Assembly: GCF_964656455.1 (NCBI RefSeq)
Contig: NC_135726.1
Span: 8,752,001 to 8,816,000, forward strand
Length of the DNA: 64,000 bases
Direction: 5' to 3'
Source: Halichoerus grypus
Lineage: Eukaryota > Chordata > Mammalia > Carnivora > Phocidae
The stretch's first letter is position 1. Each line of letters opens with the position of its first letter. Position numbers and translations under genes: made by a program. This document shows positions 45,340 to 54,720 of this stretch, piece by piece. Under the pieces are notes generated by a model. The model was given only the letters and a program-made list of their open reading frames with translations, was not told where the DNA came from and searched no databases.

Positions 45340-45455
45340 GCTCCTGAGTCGATGGGCCCAGACCTGAATCCCAGCTCTGTCCTTCCGTGTCCTTGGGCAA
45401 GTCGCATCATACATCTAAATCTCAGTTGCAACATCTGTGAAATGGGGATTTCAGA
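45340..45455 (+). mobile_element. MIR fragment (sense)
   Basis: 'agacctgaatcccagctctg', 'tgtccttgggcaagtcgcat' and 'caacatctgtgaaatgggga' are the MIR core. Confidence 0.85.
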
Positions 45456-46040
45456 CTATGGTTGGCAGGATTCCAAGATGGCCCCCAAGAATCCCACCGC
45501 CTAAGATATACACCCTCATAGTCTTCTTGAGTATGGACAGGATCTATGAATATGATGGGATGGCTTGCTCCCACAATTGGATTACTCTGTCCAACAAGGA
45601 AGAGATTCTGTACATGTAATTAAGGTCCCAAAGCGGCTGGCTTTGAGTCGATCAAAAGAGAGATGATCCTGGGTGGGCCTGACCTAATCAGGTGAAGCCT
45701 TAAAGGACATGGGCCCTCCCTGAGGAGAGAAATTCAGATTCTCCTGTGGTGTGGAAGGTGCAAATGTTGTGAGAGCATCTATGGAAAAGGCCACATGGAC
45801 GGAACCTGAGGACAGCCCCTAGGAGCTGACAGCAGCCCCCAGCCAACAGCCGGCATGAAAATGCAGACCACAGCCCTACCATCACAAAGAAATGACTTCT
45901 GTCAACAACCACAACCTCTAAAAAGACCCCAGCCCTGGCTGACACTTTGATTTCAGCCTTCCGAGACCGTGCGAGGAAGACTCAGCTAGGCTGGGCCTGT
46001 ATTTCTGGCCTGCGGGACCACTGGATAATATATACATGTT
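45456..46040 (+). mobile_element. MaLR/ERVL-type LTR (sense)
   Basis: 'ggattccaagatggccccca', 'tgtacatgtaattaaggtcc', 'gatgatcctgggtgggcctg', 'acctaatcaggtgaagcctt', 'ggagctgacagcagccccca' and 'gctgacactttgatttcagc' are in LTR order over about 580 bases. The 3' terminus is decayed. The subfamily is uncertain. Confidence 0.85.
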
Positions 46041-46254
46041 TTAACCTTGTGCCCACTTGCTGTGAGGCAATAGGTAGATAATACACTGAAAGTGACTAGC
46101 TCCTAGTGGAGCTGTTAACATGTGGGAGGAGTCGTCTGCATGCAGAGTGCTTGGGAAAGAGCCTGGAATACTGAGGCACTACTAAGGGGCAGTTGTTATT
46201 ATGATTTACCTTCTCTACTGTTATTAGTAAGATGATAAATATTAAATAGCTTCT
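46041..46254 (+). mobile_element. Possible MIR remnant (sense)
   Basis: 'gcagagtgcttgggaaagag' then 'cctggaatactgaggcacta' and 'cagttgttattatga' resemble the second half of MIR. Weak. Confidence 0.45.
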
Positions 46255-46370
46255 GTATCCTGGAAAGAGCTGTCAATTCACATCCTGGTTTTGTCGCTGG
46301 GCAGCGATGAGATCCTGGGCAAGTGAGCTGACTACATCTGTTTCCTCATCTGATAACAGGACCACCCAGG
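46255..46370 (+). mobile_element. MIR fragment (sense)
   Basis: 'cacatcctggttttgtcgct', 'gagatcctgggcaagtgagc' and 'ctgtttcctcatctgataac' are the MIR core. Confidence 0.8.
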
Positions 46371-46570
46371 ATCGTCTCCCTTTCCATTAACTCTGCAGTG
46401 AGCTTTAAGCATATAATCATTTCTAAAGGCTTATTAGCTTATTTACTAAGGTTCCTACATGTTCATGATTGCAGTGGCTTCTCTTAGCGTCATCTGGCCC
46501 GGAAACTGCCAGTGTCCAAAGGTGGCATCCCATCGGTTGGGGGATGGGAGGTAGTAAGATGGGTCCCCAG

Positions 46571-46771
46571 GGGCGCCTGGGTGGCTCAGTTGGTTAAGCG
46601 ACTGCCTTTGGCTCAGGTCATGATCCTGGAGTCCCTGGATCGAGTCCCGCATCGGGCTCCCTGCTCGGCAGGGAGTCTCCTTCTCCCTCTGACCCTCCCC
46701 CCTCTCATGTGCTTGCTCTCTCTCATTCTCTCTCTCAAATAAATAAATAAAAAATCTTTAAAAAAAAAAAA
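46571..46771 (+). mobile_element. Carnivore SINE (SINEC, tRNA-Lys derived), sense
   Basis: The head is 'gggcgcctgggtggctcagt', the middle 'gatcctggagtccctggatc' and 'cgcatcgggctccctgctcg', and the tail is TC-rich then (AAATA)n, AATCTTTA and poly-A. A perfect 15-bp target duplication ('aagatgggtccccag' at 46556-46570 and 46772-46786) flanks it. It is nearly identical to the copy at 46868-47068, which lies in the opposite orientation. Confidence 0.98.
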
Positions 46772-46867
46772 AAGATGGGTCCCCAGAGGACAAAACTCAT
46801 AGGGGCATGCAGGTAGAGTAAGGCCAAAGTGAAATTTCCTTTAAATAAGACAAGGATTCAGGGATAT

Positions 46868-47068
46868 TTTTTTTTTTTTAAAGATTTTTATTTATTTATT
46901 TGAGACAGAGAGAATGAGAGAGAGAGAGCACATGAGAGGGGGGAGGGTCAGAGGGAGAAGCAGGCTCCCTGCTGAGCAGGGAGCCCGATGCGGGACTCGA
47001 TCCAGGGACTCCAGGATCATGACCTGAGCCGAAGGCAGTCGCCTAACCAACTGAGCCACCCAGGCGCC
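46868..47068 (-). mobile_element. Carnivore SINE (SINEC, tRNA-Lys derived), antisense
   Basis: Poly-T, then 'atttatttatttgagacaga', 'gagcccgatgcgggactcga', 'ccagggactccaggatcatg' and the head 'gccacccaggcgcc'. A probable 9-bp target duplication ('cagggatat' at 46859-46867 and 47069-47077) flanks it. It shares the CTGGAGTCCCTGGATC subfamily block with the sense copy 97 bases upstream. Confidence 0.97.
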
Positions 47069-47189
47069 CAGGGATATATTTTTAAGCAGAAACATGAACC
47101 GAAACATTAGGCCTCTGAGTATTCTTATCCAATCTGATGGTGTCAGCTCCCACCATTCACAGAAGATTCCCATATTAATATCAATGGTT

Positions 47190-47250
47190 CATTCATTCAT
47201 AGATTCATTCAGTGATTCATTCATTCATTCATTCAGTGAGTGCCTAAAGT
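47190..47250. repeat. (ATTC)n simple repeat
   Basis: 'cattcattcattcagtgagt'-type units repeat with interruptions. It may derive from the end of an antisense L2. Confidence 0.8.
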
Positions 47251-47299
47251 TTCCGGGCCCTGGGCTTGATGTCGGATCTTCAGCCCAGACCCACTGAGC

Positions 47300-47550
47300 T
47301 CCAGGCTCACATGTCCAAGTCTGCTGGGCCTCAACCGTTCTCTCAACCGCAAACACACCTGAAACTAAGCTCTCTTTCCTCCCTCTGCTTCTCTTTCTCT
47401 AACACCATATTCTCCATCCAGTTACCCAAGTAGGGACCACAGGCTCATCTCGAGTCCTCTGTCCCTCGACTCTCCCCACACCCCAGTGGGACCAAGTTCT
47501 GCCTCTGTCAAGGACTCCTCCTCTCTGTCCAACAGCACATCCTTAGCAGG
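47300..47550 (+). mobile_element. L2 LINE, part 1 of a nested copy (sense)
   Basis: 'atccagttacccaagtaggg', 'ctcatctcgagtcctctgtc' and 'gtgggaccaagttctgcctc' follow the L2 ORF2 3' region (CCAGTTGCCCAAGCC then AGTCATCC in better copies). It breaks where an antisense LTR starts and resumes near 48176. Confidence 0.75.
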
Positions 47551-47944
47551 ATGGATGAGTTTCCTAGGGCCGCCCTACCAAATTACCACATACTTGGCTG
47601 CTAAAACAACACAAGAACCCTTCGAGTGCTGGAGGCCAGGAGGCTGAAATCAGTTTCACCGGGCTAGAGTCAAGGCGCTGGCTGGGCCACTTCCTTCTCG
47701 AGGCCCTAGGGGACAATCAATCCCCTCGCCTTTTCCAGCTGACAGAGGCCACCTGTCTTCTTGGGCCCATGACTCCTTCCTCAATCGTTCCAGCCTCCTG
47801 CCTCTGTCATCACATTTGCTAATTCTCGAGTCAAACCTTCCTCTGTCTCTATTATGAGGACCTTGTGAGTACATTTAGGGTTCACCCAGACCACCTCCTC
47901 ATCTCAAGATCCTGAACAGAATCACATCTAAAAATGCCCTTTTG
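47551..47944 (-). mobile_element. MLT1-type LTR, part 1 (antisense), split by a SINE
   Basis: 'gatgagtttcctagggccgc', 'ctgctaaaacaacacaagaa', 'ctgtctctattatgaggacc' and 'gaacagaatcacatctaaaa' are MLT1 in reverse order. A SINEC with a 15-bp target duplication splits it at 47944/47945. Confidence 0.85.
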
Positions 47945-48112
47945 GGCGCCTGGGTGTCTCAGTCAGTTAAGCGTCTGCCTTCGGCTCAGGTCATGATCCC
48001 AGGGTCCTGGGATTGAGTCCCACCTCGGGCTCCCTGTTCCGCAGGGAGCCTGCTTCTCCCTCTGCCTCTCTCTCTGTCTCTCATGAATAAATAAATAAAA
48101 TCTTTAAAAAAA
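47945..48112 (+). mobile_element. Carnivore SINE (SINEC, tRNA-Lys derived), sense
   Basis: The head 'ggcgcctgggtgtctcagtc', then 'ggtcatgatcccagggtcct' and 'ctgttccgcagggagcctgc', and a tail of AATAAATAAA, ATCTTT and poly-A. A 15-bp target duplication ('aaaaatgcccttttg' at 47930-47944 and 48113-48127) flanks it. It lies inside the antisense MLT1-type LTR, so it is the youngest layer. Confidence 0.98.
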
Positions 48113-48175
48113 AAAAATGCCCTTTTGCTATAGAATGGGGATTAGGGCCTGACTATCCTTGGGTACTATGATTAA
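48113..48175 (-). mobile_element. MLT1-type LTR, part 2 (antisense)
   Basis: 'agaatggggattagggcctg' continues the LTR after the SINE. The end near 48175 is approximate. Confidence 0.7.
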
Positions 48176-48618
48176 ACCTGCTATACAAGGCCTTTGTCAT
48201 CTCCTGGATCACTGCAACAGCTAAGAACAATCATCCTCACTCGCCTTCTCCCATGTATTTTATAGAAGGAAGCCGGGATGATTTTTCTAAAGGCCTCAGG
48301 GCCACTGTGTTTGCTGTTCCTTCTGCCTGGAACATCTTTCCCCAGTTCTTCACATAATGGGCCCTTTTCATGCTTTAGGGTTCATCAGTAGGCTTTCCCT
48401 GATTATTTATGTGAGTCCTTCCCATCATTATTCTCCATCACGGCACTTTTTTTTTTCTTTCACCCACACCACTCACACTTCTGTAATTACAGTGTTTGCC
48501 TGCTGACTTCTTCAATGCCCTTCACCCTTACTAGAACATAAGCACAAGGGTCTTGCCGGCATCATTTACTGTTGTATCGTCTCTGCTTAGCACAGTGCCT
48601 GGCAGGTGCCGAGGTGCC
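48176..48618 (+). mobile_element. L2 LINE, part 2 of a nested copy (sense)
   Basis: 'tgctgttccttctgcctgga', 'acatctttccccagttcttc', 'agtaggctttccctgatta' and 'tctctgcttagcacagtgcc' are L2 in order up to its 3' end. It stops at the 5-bp target site GTGCC of the LTR at 48619. Confidence 0.9.
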
Positions 48619-49126
48619 TGTGGAAGGCAGAATCATGGCCCCCCAAAAGACACCTGCAACCTAACTCCAAAGACGTGTGGATATGTTAGGTTACCAGGTA
48701 AAGGGAAATTAAGATCGCAGATGGAATTACGGTGCTGATCAGCTGATTTTAAAATAGGAAGATTATCCTGGATTATCCATTGGGCCCGATGTAATCACAA
48801 AAGTCCTTAAAAGTGAAAAAGGGAATCTGAAGAGAGAGCCAGAAAGATGTCAGCATGAAAAGGGTTCAGCCCCACATTCTTGGCTTTGAGGATGGAAGAA
48901 GGGGGCCCTGAGCCACGTGGGAGACCCCTGGGAGATGGGAAAGGTAAGAGAAGAGATTCCCTCCAGGGCCTCAAGGTCAAAGAACACAGCCTTGACCACA
49001 CCTTGATCTCTGCCTTGGGACTTACGTTGGACCCCTGCCATGTGGAACCGCAGGATAATAAATCTGGGTTGTTTGAGGTACTAAGCTTGTGATAATTTGT
49101 TACAGCAGCAATAGAAAACTAAGACA
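48619..49126 (+). mobile_element. Complete MaLR-type solo LTR with TG...CA ends and 5-bp target duplication
   Basis: It starts TGTGGAAGGCAG and ends AAACTAAGACA. The 5-bp duplication GTGCC is present at 48614-48618 and 49127-49131, and belongs to the interrupted L2 ('cagtgcctggc'). Internal blocks include 'tatgttaggttaccaggtaa', 'attatcctggattatccatt' and 'aataaatctgggttgtttga'. No internal retroviral sequence is present. The copy at 50726-50920 is a fragment of the same family. Confidence 0.95.
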
Positions 49127-49159
49127 GTGCCTCACAAACATTTGGAGTGATGTATATAC
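49127..49159 (+). mobile_element. L2 3' terminus after the LTR
   Basis: 'gtgcctcacaaacatttgga' is the expected continuation of the L2 end. Confidence 0.6.
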
Positions 49160-49358
49160 AAGCCACAAAAGACCAAGGATTGCTGGGAAACACCCGAATC
49201 TAGGAAGAATTCTCCCCTAGAATTTTCCAAGAGAGAGCGTGGCCCTGCCAACACCTTGACTTGGCATTTCCAGCCTCCCAAACTGAAAGACAGTAAATCT
49301 CCATTGTTTTAAGCTGGATACAGTGTGGCACTTTGTGAAAGCAGCCCTAACTCACACA
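49160..49358 (+). mobile_element. MLT1-type LTR 3' fragment (sense)
   Basis: 'aagaccaaggattgctggga', 'gtggccctgccaacaccttg', 'tccattgttttaagctggat' and 'gtggcactttgtgaaagcag' are the 3' part of an MLT1 LTR. Confidence 0.85.
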
Positions 49359-50149
49359 CTGTGCCTCATCCTTGGCTACAGGCTACCCTGTTCCCGTGAC
49401 TTTGCCCTTCAGCGTGGGTACTGAGTGATACTGGGGAATCACGTGTTCCTTCTCCTCCGTGGGTCAGCAAGCAGCCCAGGACTTTGGCCTGGGACAGGCT
49501 CTCGGGGACCTTCGCTGGAGGTGGGAGGAGGTGGTGTCAGGAAGCACAAGGTCGGGTCTGCAGGCCGAGAGCAAGATGGCACTCAGCCAAAAGTGGACAA
49601 CAGCGAGAGGCTCGGAGCTCCGGGGTCTTGCTGGGACCCAGTCTCCTTCTTCAAAAGGGTGCGCTGAAGGATAGCCGCACCATGTGCCCAGCACAGGGGT
49701 TGGTACGGAAAGGTGCAAATATTCCTTCTTCCCCTCCCAGCTCCCTTTGCTTTTATTAAATTCAAGTGACAGGAAAAACAACAGTAACTACTTTCTAAAA
49801 CACAAGAGGGGACCTCTAAAAGCATAAAGGCCAGAATTAAGCTGTGGAATTAAACAACCGATCCAAAAAAAATTACAAATAAAATCTCACCTAGGTGCAC
49901 GGCCCCAGCAAACGTAAGGGAAACGCAAGTCCCTGCTGTGCCTTTTGATTACTTGAGGTATATGGAGTCTCTAATTTAAGGCTAAATATAAAACTAAAAC
50001 ATACACAGCTGGACTTTCAAGTATTTGCAAAACACATTTAGTACCTTCCCGTGAAACTCCCAGAATCTGAGCAGCCCTCACTCCGCACCAGTATAAACAG
50101 AAGTTGGGGCGGACTGAACATCTGGGCTTCAAAAGGATATTTAAGAGGG
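49359..50149. other. Unique non-coding sequence
   Basis: Frames of 80-105 codons overlap on both strands at 49425-49825, with no domains. Base composition is GC-rich there without a CpG island. No repeat is recognised. Confidence 0.45.
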
Positions 50150-50300
50150 AAGAGGAGCGCGCAAGTGCGGGGGATCCGGAGGGATGGGAACGCTGACGCG
50201 TGCCCGCAGTCACACCGTGTCCTTCGCCGCACCAGGGCTATAATGAAAACCAGCAGACCCTGGCTGATGGGGCCAACGCTAACAGGGTCTGCCTCTGACC
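50150..50300. other. Local CpG-dense patch
   Basis: Bases about 50155-50240 carry at least ten CpGs ('gagcgcgcaagtgcg', 'ggaacgctgacgcgtgcccg', 'ccttcgccgcacc') in otherwise CpG-poor DNA. It is too short for a standard CpG island and has no TATA or exon nearby that I can recognise. It could be a small regulatory element or recently inserted DNA. Confidence 0.5.
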
Positions 50301-50462
50301 GCAGCTTTTCCTGCCCCCGTGTACTTTTTGGCTCCACTCCTACACTCCTTTAGAAAGATTCAAGTCTGCCCGGCAGACATGAATAGATTCTCTGTTATCC
50401 CAGGAATTCTCCTTGGAGGAGGTAGCATCCATGGTACTGGTCACTGTTTGGTATTGCCCCAG

Positions 50463-50725
50463 GCACTTTTATTCGCTCAACAATTACACACGAAGCGTCG
50501 TTTGTGTGCTAGACGCAGCTCCGTGTATGTACTGGGAGACCACAGCGAGTGAGCTAAACAAAACCAGGGGCCGTGTCTCCAGGAATTGTCTGACGTGGGT
50601 AGAGAGACAGTAAAGATAATGGCGGTGGTGTGCAAACAATCACGGAGGGGCCTGGGAAGCCAGAGCATGTTGAGGATGGGGCACACTTAGTGTGGATGCA
50701 CTCTTTGAGGAGCTAACAGAGTGCC
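50463..50725 (-). mobile_element. L2 fragment (antisense)
   Basis: 'tttattcgctcaacaattac', 'tttgtgtgctagacgcagct', 'tactgggagaccacagcgag' and 'gagctaaacaaaaccagggg' follow the antisense L2 end. Confidence 0.7.
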
Positions 50726-50920
50726 TATGGAAGGCAGAAGAACGTCTCCCCCCAAAGATGTCTATATCCTCATCCCCAGAACCTACAGATATGTTAGGTC
50801 ACTAGGCAAAGGGAGATGAAGATCACAGATGGAATTATGGTTGCTGATCAGCTGACTTTAAAATAGGAACATATAAAAGACCTTTAGAGGCGAGGAGCAC
50901 CCGGCAATGCAGAGATATAT
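50726..50920 (+). mobile_element. MaLR-type LTR 5' fragment (sense)
   Basis: 'tatggaaggcagaagaacgt', 'ccccccaaagatgtctatat', 'agatatgttaggtcactagg' and 'ggttgctgatcagctgactt' then 'taaaatagga' are collinear with the complete LTR at 48619-49126. The 3' part is missing. Confidence 0.85.
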
Positions 50921-50959
50921 GAAAGCATTTTTTTTTTTTTTTAACAAAGGAAAGAGCAA
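50921..50959. repeat. Poly-T run
   Basis: A T-run at about 50928-50942 with flanking sequence. Confidence 0.7.
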
Positions 50960-51505
50960 AGGGCGGGGACCCCAAGACCGTTCTAAAATCCGGCCACAGA
51001 TTCTTCAATACTCCTCTTATCAAGAAGTGGAGTCTGTGTCCCTCCCTTTGAATCTGGTGGGTTTAGGACTGCTTCCCCCACGAAGTACAGAAGTGACAGC
51101 GTCCCCCAATGGCGTGCACTAGGAGTGACCCCCTATGACTTCTGAGGCTAGGTCAGAAACGCCATACAACTTCTGCTGTGTGGCTGGGACAGCTGCCTTC
51201 CAGGAATCCAACCACGCTAAGCCCACCACCGTGCTGGAGCCCCGCTGAGCCCACCCTTCCCTGCCAGCCTGACAAAGCACTGGGCTTGTGAGAAGAACCA
51301 TCTTAGACCCTCGAGACACCTGAGCACCACTCCCGTCCCCTGAGCACCACTAAGTGACCCCCATCGATGGCACGTGGAGCAGGAGATTCAACTGGCCCGG
51401 CCTTATCCAAAGTCCTGAGCCAGAAAATTATGATATGTAGTAAAACAGCCATTGTTCTAAGCCAGGGAATTGTGGGGTACTTTGTTTCTCAGCCATAGAT
51501 AAAGG
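50960..51505 (+). mobile_element. Ancient MaLR/ERVL-type LTR (sense)
   Basis: 'cttcaatactcctcttatca', 'agaagtggagtctgtgtccc', 'cccctatgacttctgaggct' and 'aggtcagaaacgccatacaa' then 'cagccattgttctaagccag' form an old LTR. It is the same family as the antisense copy at 10540-11035. A short direct repeat ('cctgagcaccact') occurs near 51318 and 51340. Confidence 0.8.
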
Positions 51506-51514
51506 AGAGAGGCC

Positions 51515-51610
51515 CCACATGGATAACGGAGAGATGAAATGAGCCCGTGGATGTAAGGTCCCCGGTACGGAGCGGGCCGTCAGCAAATGTCAGATCACGT
51601 CCCTGTTCCT
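51515..51610 (+). mobile_element. MIR 3' fragment (sense)
   Basis: 'acggagagatgaaatgagcc' and 'cggagcgggccgtcagcaaa' resemble the MIR tail. Decayed but still CpG-bearing. Confidence 0.5.
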
Positions 51611-52024
51611 CCCGTTCCTGGTGACAATAGAGTGTGATTGCCTTTCACTGCCACTGCCTATTTTTACACTATGCTGCATTAAATCATAAATTACAAGCAG
51701 CCTATCCATGTCTGATTCTTACTAAGCACTCGGTTTTATTGGGCTCTCAAAGTTAGAGAATGACAAACATGTAAATTGGAGTGGCTTCTCTCTGCTCTCC
51801 ACGGAGGAGGGTCCTGGAAGGCGGCTCTTCGGTGGGAGAGAGTGGGGTCTGCACAGTGCTCCGTGGCCCCGGGGCACGCTCTCTGTGGCAATCCAGGCGT
51901 GTGCGTCGGGAAGTTTTTAAATGATTTTCTGAACGATATCATTTTTCTTCCCTAAACAGCATGGATCTCTGAGCTCCACTGTGTTTCTGCATTAAGGAGA
52001 ACAGTCTCCCTTGGCATGTTTCAT
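51611..52024. other. Unique non-coding sequence
   Basis: No gene or repeat is recognised. Confidence 0.5.
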
Positions 52025-52038
52025 CGTAGTTATTTTTC

Positions 52039-52224
52039 TTTTTTTTTTTTTAAGATTTGAGAGAGAGAGAGAGAGAGAGAGAGCAGGAGCAAAGGTGCAG
52101 AGGGAGAGGGAGAAGCAGGCTTCCCACCGAGCAGGGAGCCCAACGCGGGGCTCGATCCCAGGACCCCGGGATCATGACCTGAGCCGAAGGCAGATGCTTA
52201 ACTGACCAAGCCACCCAGGTGCCC
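52039..52224 (-). mobile_element. Carnivore SINE (SINEC, tRNA-Lys derived), antisense
   Basis: Poly-T, 'aagatttgagagagaga'-type (GA)n, 'gagcagggagcccaacgcgg', 'accccgggatcatgacctga' and the head 'gccacccaggtgcccc'. The flanks 'cgtagttatttttc' and 'cgtaaagttatttttc' form an imperfect target duplication with a 2-base indel. Confidence 0.95.
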
Positions 52225-52261
52225 CGTAAAGTTATTTTTCCAATCAGCATCTAGAAGAGGT

Positions 52262-52540
52262 CGTATAACTTCGTGATTATGGGCACACATTTTGGAGCCA
52301 GATGGCCTCAGTGTGAAGCCTAGATCTTCCCCCTTACAGATGGAGAGATACTGGGCATGTGTTTGAACCTCTACAAACCTCAGTTTACTCCTCTGTGAAA
52401 TGGGTATAAACACGGCACCACCCTCCTAGTTTGCTTGTGAAGAGTAAACTAGATCAAGCATGTGAAGCACTTAACAGAGTGCCCTACATAGTGTAGGAGC
52501 TCAAATTAATCTATCTGCTGTAATAATGTCATCATTGTTA
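52262..52540 (+). mobile_element. Near-full-length MIR SINE (sense)
   Basis: The order 'gattatgggcacacattttg', 'gagccagatggcctcagtgt', 'cagtttactcctctgtgaaa', 'tgggtataaacacggcacca' and 'agagtgccctacatagtgta' covers nearly the whole MIR. The expected accttgggcaagtt block is decayed. Confidence 0.9.
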
Positions 52541-52555
52541 GTTCTGCTAGGGTAA

Positions 52556-52740
52556 GAGTTGTTAGATTTCACAAACAGAAATACAAATGCCCAGGGATAT
52601 CTGAATTCCAGATCAATAATGAATAATTTGTTAGTACCGTACGTCCCCAATATGCCATGGGATACACTTATACTAAAAGTCATTCATTGCTCATCTGAGG
52701 TTCAAATTTTACTGGATGTCTTGTATTAGTTCCTAGATTA
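52556..52740. mobile_element. Palindromic DNA-transposon-like element, copy 2
   Basis: 'aaatgcccagggatatctga' and 'attccagatcaataatgaat' on the left mirror 'attcattgctcatctgaggt' and 'tcaaattttactggatgtct' on the right, around 'gccatgggatacacttatac'. It is the same family as 7136-7420. Confidence 0.65.
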
Positions 52741-53737
52741 TCCCTATAATCTGGTGGGTGGTGATTACCCCAGGCCCCTTATCAGAACCTCTCCCCACTT
52801 TCTCCTTGTTAATAAAATCCTACATCTTTCTTGTTCCCTCCAGACTCACTGTGGACGGCTCATAATTAAGATAGGCCAAGAGGCTGCTCTAGAAAGACAA
52901 GCTCTGTAACTTCTCCTAAAGCAACACCTCTGCAGTTATTACATAAGCGACTCCCTACAGCAGTGTCCTGAGCGTGTGGAGAGACTGCCACCGGTACCCT
53001 TTCCAGCCTCCCGCTGCAGAACGCCCCCTCCCTCCATGCTTCCCATCCCTCCCGCCCTTCCTGCCTGAGGTCTGGCTCCATGTGAAGACTCTCCCCCTAC
53101 CACTGGCTCATATTTTTTTTTTTTCCACATAATATAGTGTAGTTTATTACATAAGTGATTTATTGCATGCAGCTTAATGTATAAGGGGCAAAACTTGTTT
53201 AAAATAAATCCAACTGAGAGGATAATCTCTATGGGCAAAATGTACTTCGGCTTAATTTCTCTACTGGGTATTACACACTATATAATTGCCTTAAACAGAA
53301 GCTGCACACACAAATTTAGCTTGGCACCGATATCTGGCTTCACAGAACACTCAAGTTACATGCTGGGTTTTGCTACAAATCCTTCACTCCACCAGAAGAA
53401 ACTCAACAGCATCCCTTAAAGAAATATTCAGCTTTACTCCCCTGCTGAGACTGGGCGGGGGTAAGGGAGGGGGGCAGCTGATCGTGTGCTCGATGTGTGT
53501 GTGCGTGTGTGTTGGGCGGGAGGCAGAGCTGCTAGCCCGGGGCTAACCAGACCGGGTTAGGGATGGCATCTCTTTCCCTCCATATTCAGAAGTGTGCTCA
53601 GCAGCAAACCAGACCGCTGCCCCCTCGCTGACACCGGATGTGGGGTACGCGTGCCTCATTATAGCTGGTAGCGGCTTGCCCTCCTTTCTCCTGGGGATTA
53701 AGTAATGAACGTCTTCACGGACTCCACCATGCATGCA
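52741..53737. other. Unique sequence with a GT microsatellite
   Basis: A (GT)n run lies at about 53494-53512, flanked by G-rich text, and a poly-T at about 53113-53125. No gene is recognised. Confidence 0.5.
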
Positions 53738-53970
53738 TGCATTCATTCATTCCTTCATTCATTCCACAAACGCTGAGGTCCTCCTAGGCTCTGGGGATAT
53801 CATAATAAAGCATAAACTATGCCTGCCCTCACGGGGTGGACAGTCCGGTGACAGAGATAGGCATTAATAATCACACAAGTAAGTGGGGTGGAGGAGAGGC
53901 TCGGGGTGCTCCGAGAGCCCCTGGGGGAGGCTGGAGAAGAACACCCCGAGCAAGGGGCTTTCGGAGGGCC
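53738..53970 (-). mobile_element. L2, part 1 of a split copy (antisense)
   Basis: (ATTC)n, then 'cctcctaggctctggggata', 'actatgcctgccctcacggg' and 'agataggcattaataatcac' are the antisense L2 end. It resumes at 54485 after an LTR. Confidence 0.85.
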
Positions 53971-54484
53971 CATCAGTTTCCTATGGCTGCCCTGATGAAT
54001 TACCCCAAACTTAGTGGCTTAAAACAACACAAATTTATTTTCCTACAGTGCCAGAGGTCAGGAGTCTAAAATGGATCTCACTGGGCTACAACCCAGGTGT
54101 CAGCAGAGCTGTGTTCCCTTCTGGAGGCTCCAGGGAGGGAATTCATTTTCTGCCTTTGGCAGCTTCTAGAGGTCACCTGCATCCCGTGGTTTGTGGGCCC
54201 TTCCTTCCCCTTCAAAGATGGCAACCTCAGGCCGTGTCTTTTGCACCCTGCCATCTTTCTGGTTATGACTCCTCTGCCTCCCTCTTCCCTATTTAAGGAA
54301 ACCTGTGATTAAAGTGGACTTGGCTGGATAATCCAGGGCAATCTCCCAATTCTAAGCTCAGCTGACCAGCACTTTAATTCCATTCTGCAACCTAAATTCG
54401 CCATTTGCCCCAGGATCTCACAGAGTCACAGGTTGTGGGGATTAGGATGTCAACATCTTTGGAGCCATTATCCTGTTTGCCCCA
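53971..54484 (-). mobile_element. MLT1-type MaLR LTR (antisense), inserted in L2
   Basis: 'catcagtttcctatggctgc', 'agtggcttaaaacaacacaa', 'agaggtcaggagtctaaaat', 'gttcccttctggaggctcca' and 'gggattaggatgtcaacatc' are MLT1 in reverse order over about 514 bases. L2 flanks on both sides are in the same orientation and collinear. Confidence 0.9.
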
Positions 54485-54720
54485 GATGGGATCTAAGGAG
54501 AGAGAAGGAAGAAGAATATTCCAGGCAGAGGCGGAACCTTGTGAGGTGAGATTTTGATGGTGTGCCGATGTGGATGCAGCATGGAAACCCAGGACTGCGG
54601 TGTGGGGAGCTGATGCTGAAGGGTCTAGAGAGGTGAGCAGGGGCCAAATCCTGGAAAGCCTAGCTAGTCACACAAGGGATTCTGGTTCTTACCCCAAAAG
54701 CCAAAGAAACTCTTTATTTC
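54485..54720 (-). mobile_element. L2, part 2 of a split copy (antisense)
   Basis: 'atattccaggcagaggcgga', 'gaggtgagcaggggccaaat' and 'aaatcctggaaagcctagct' then 'gggattctggttcttacc' continue the antisense L2 upstream part. Confidence 0.75.

Noticed and set aside
46571..46650. tRNA-like head of the SINE as a tRNA gene
   Set aside because: The tRNA-Lys similarity is that of the SINE family; the copy ends in a SINE tail and is not an independent tRNA.
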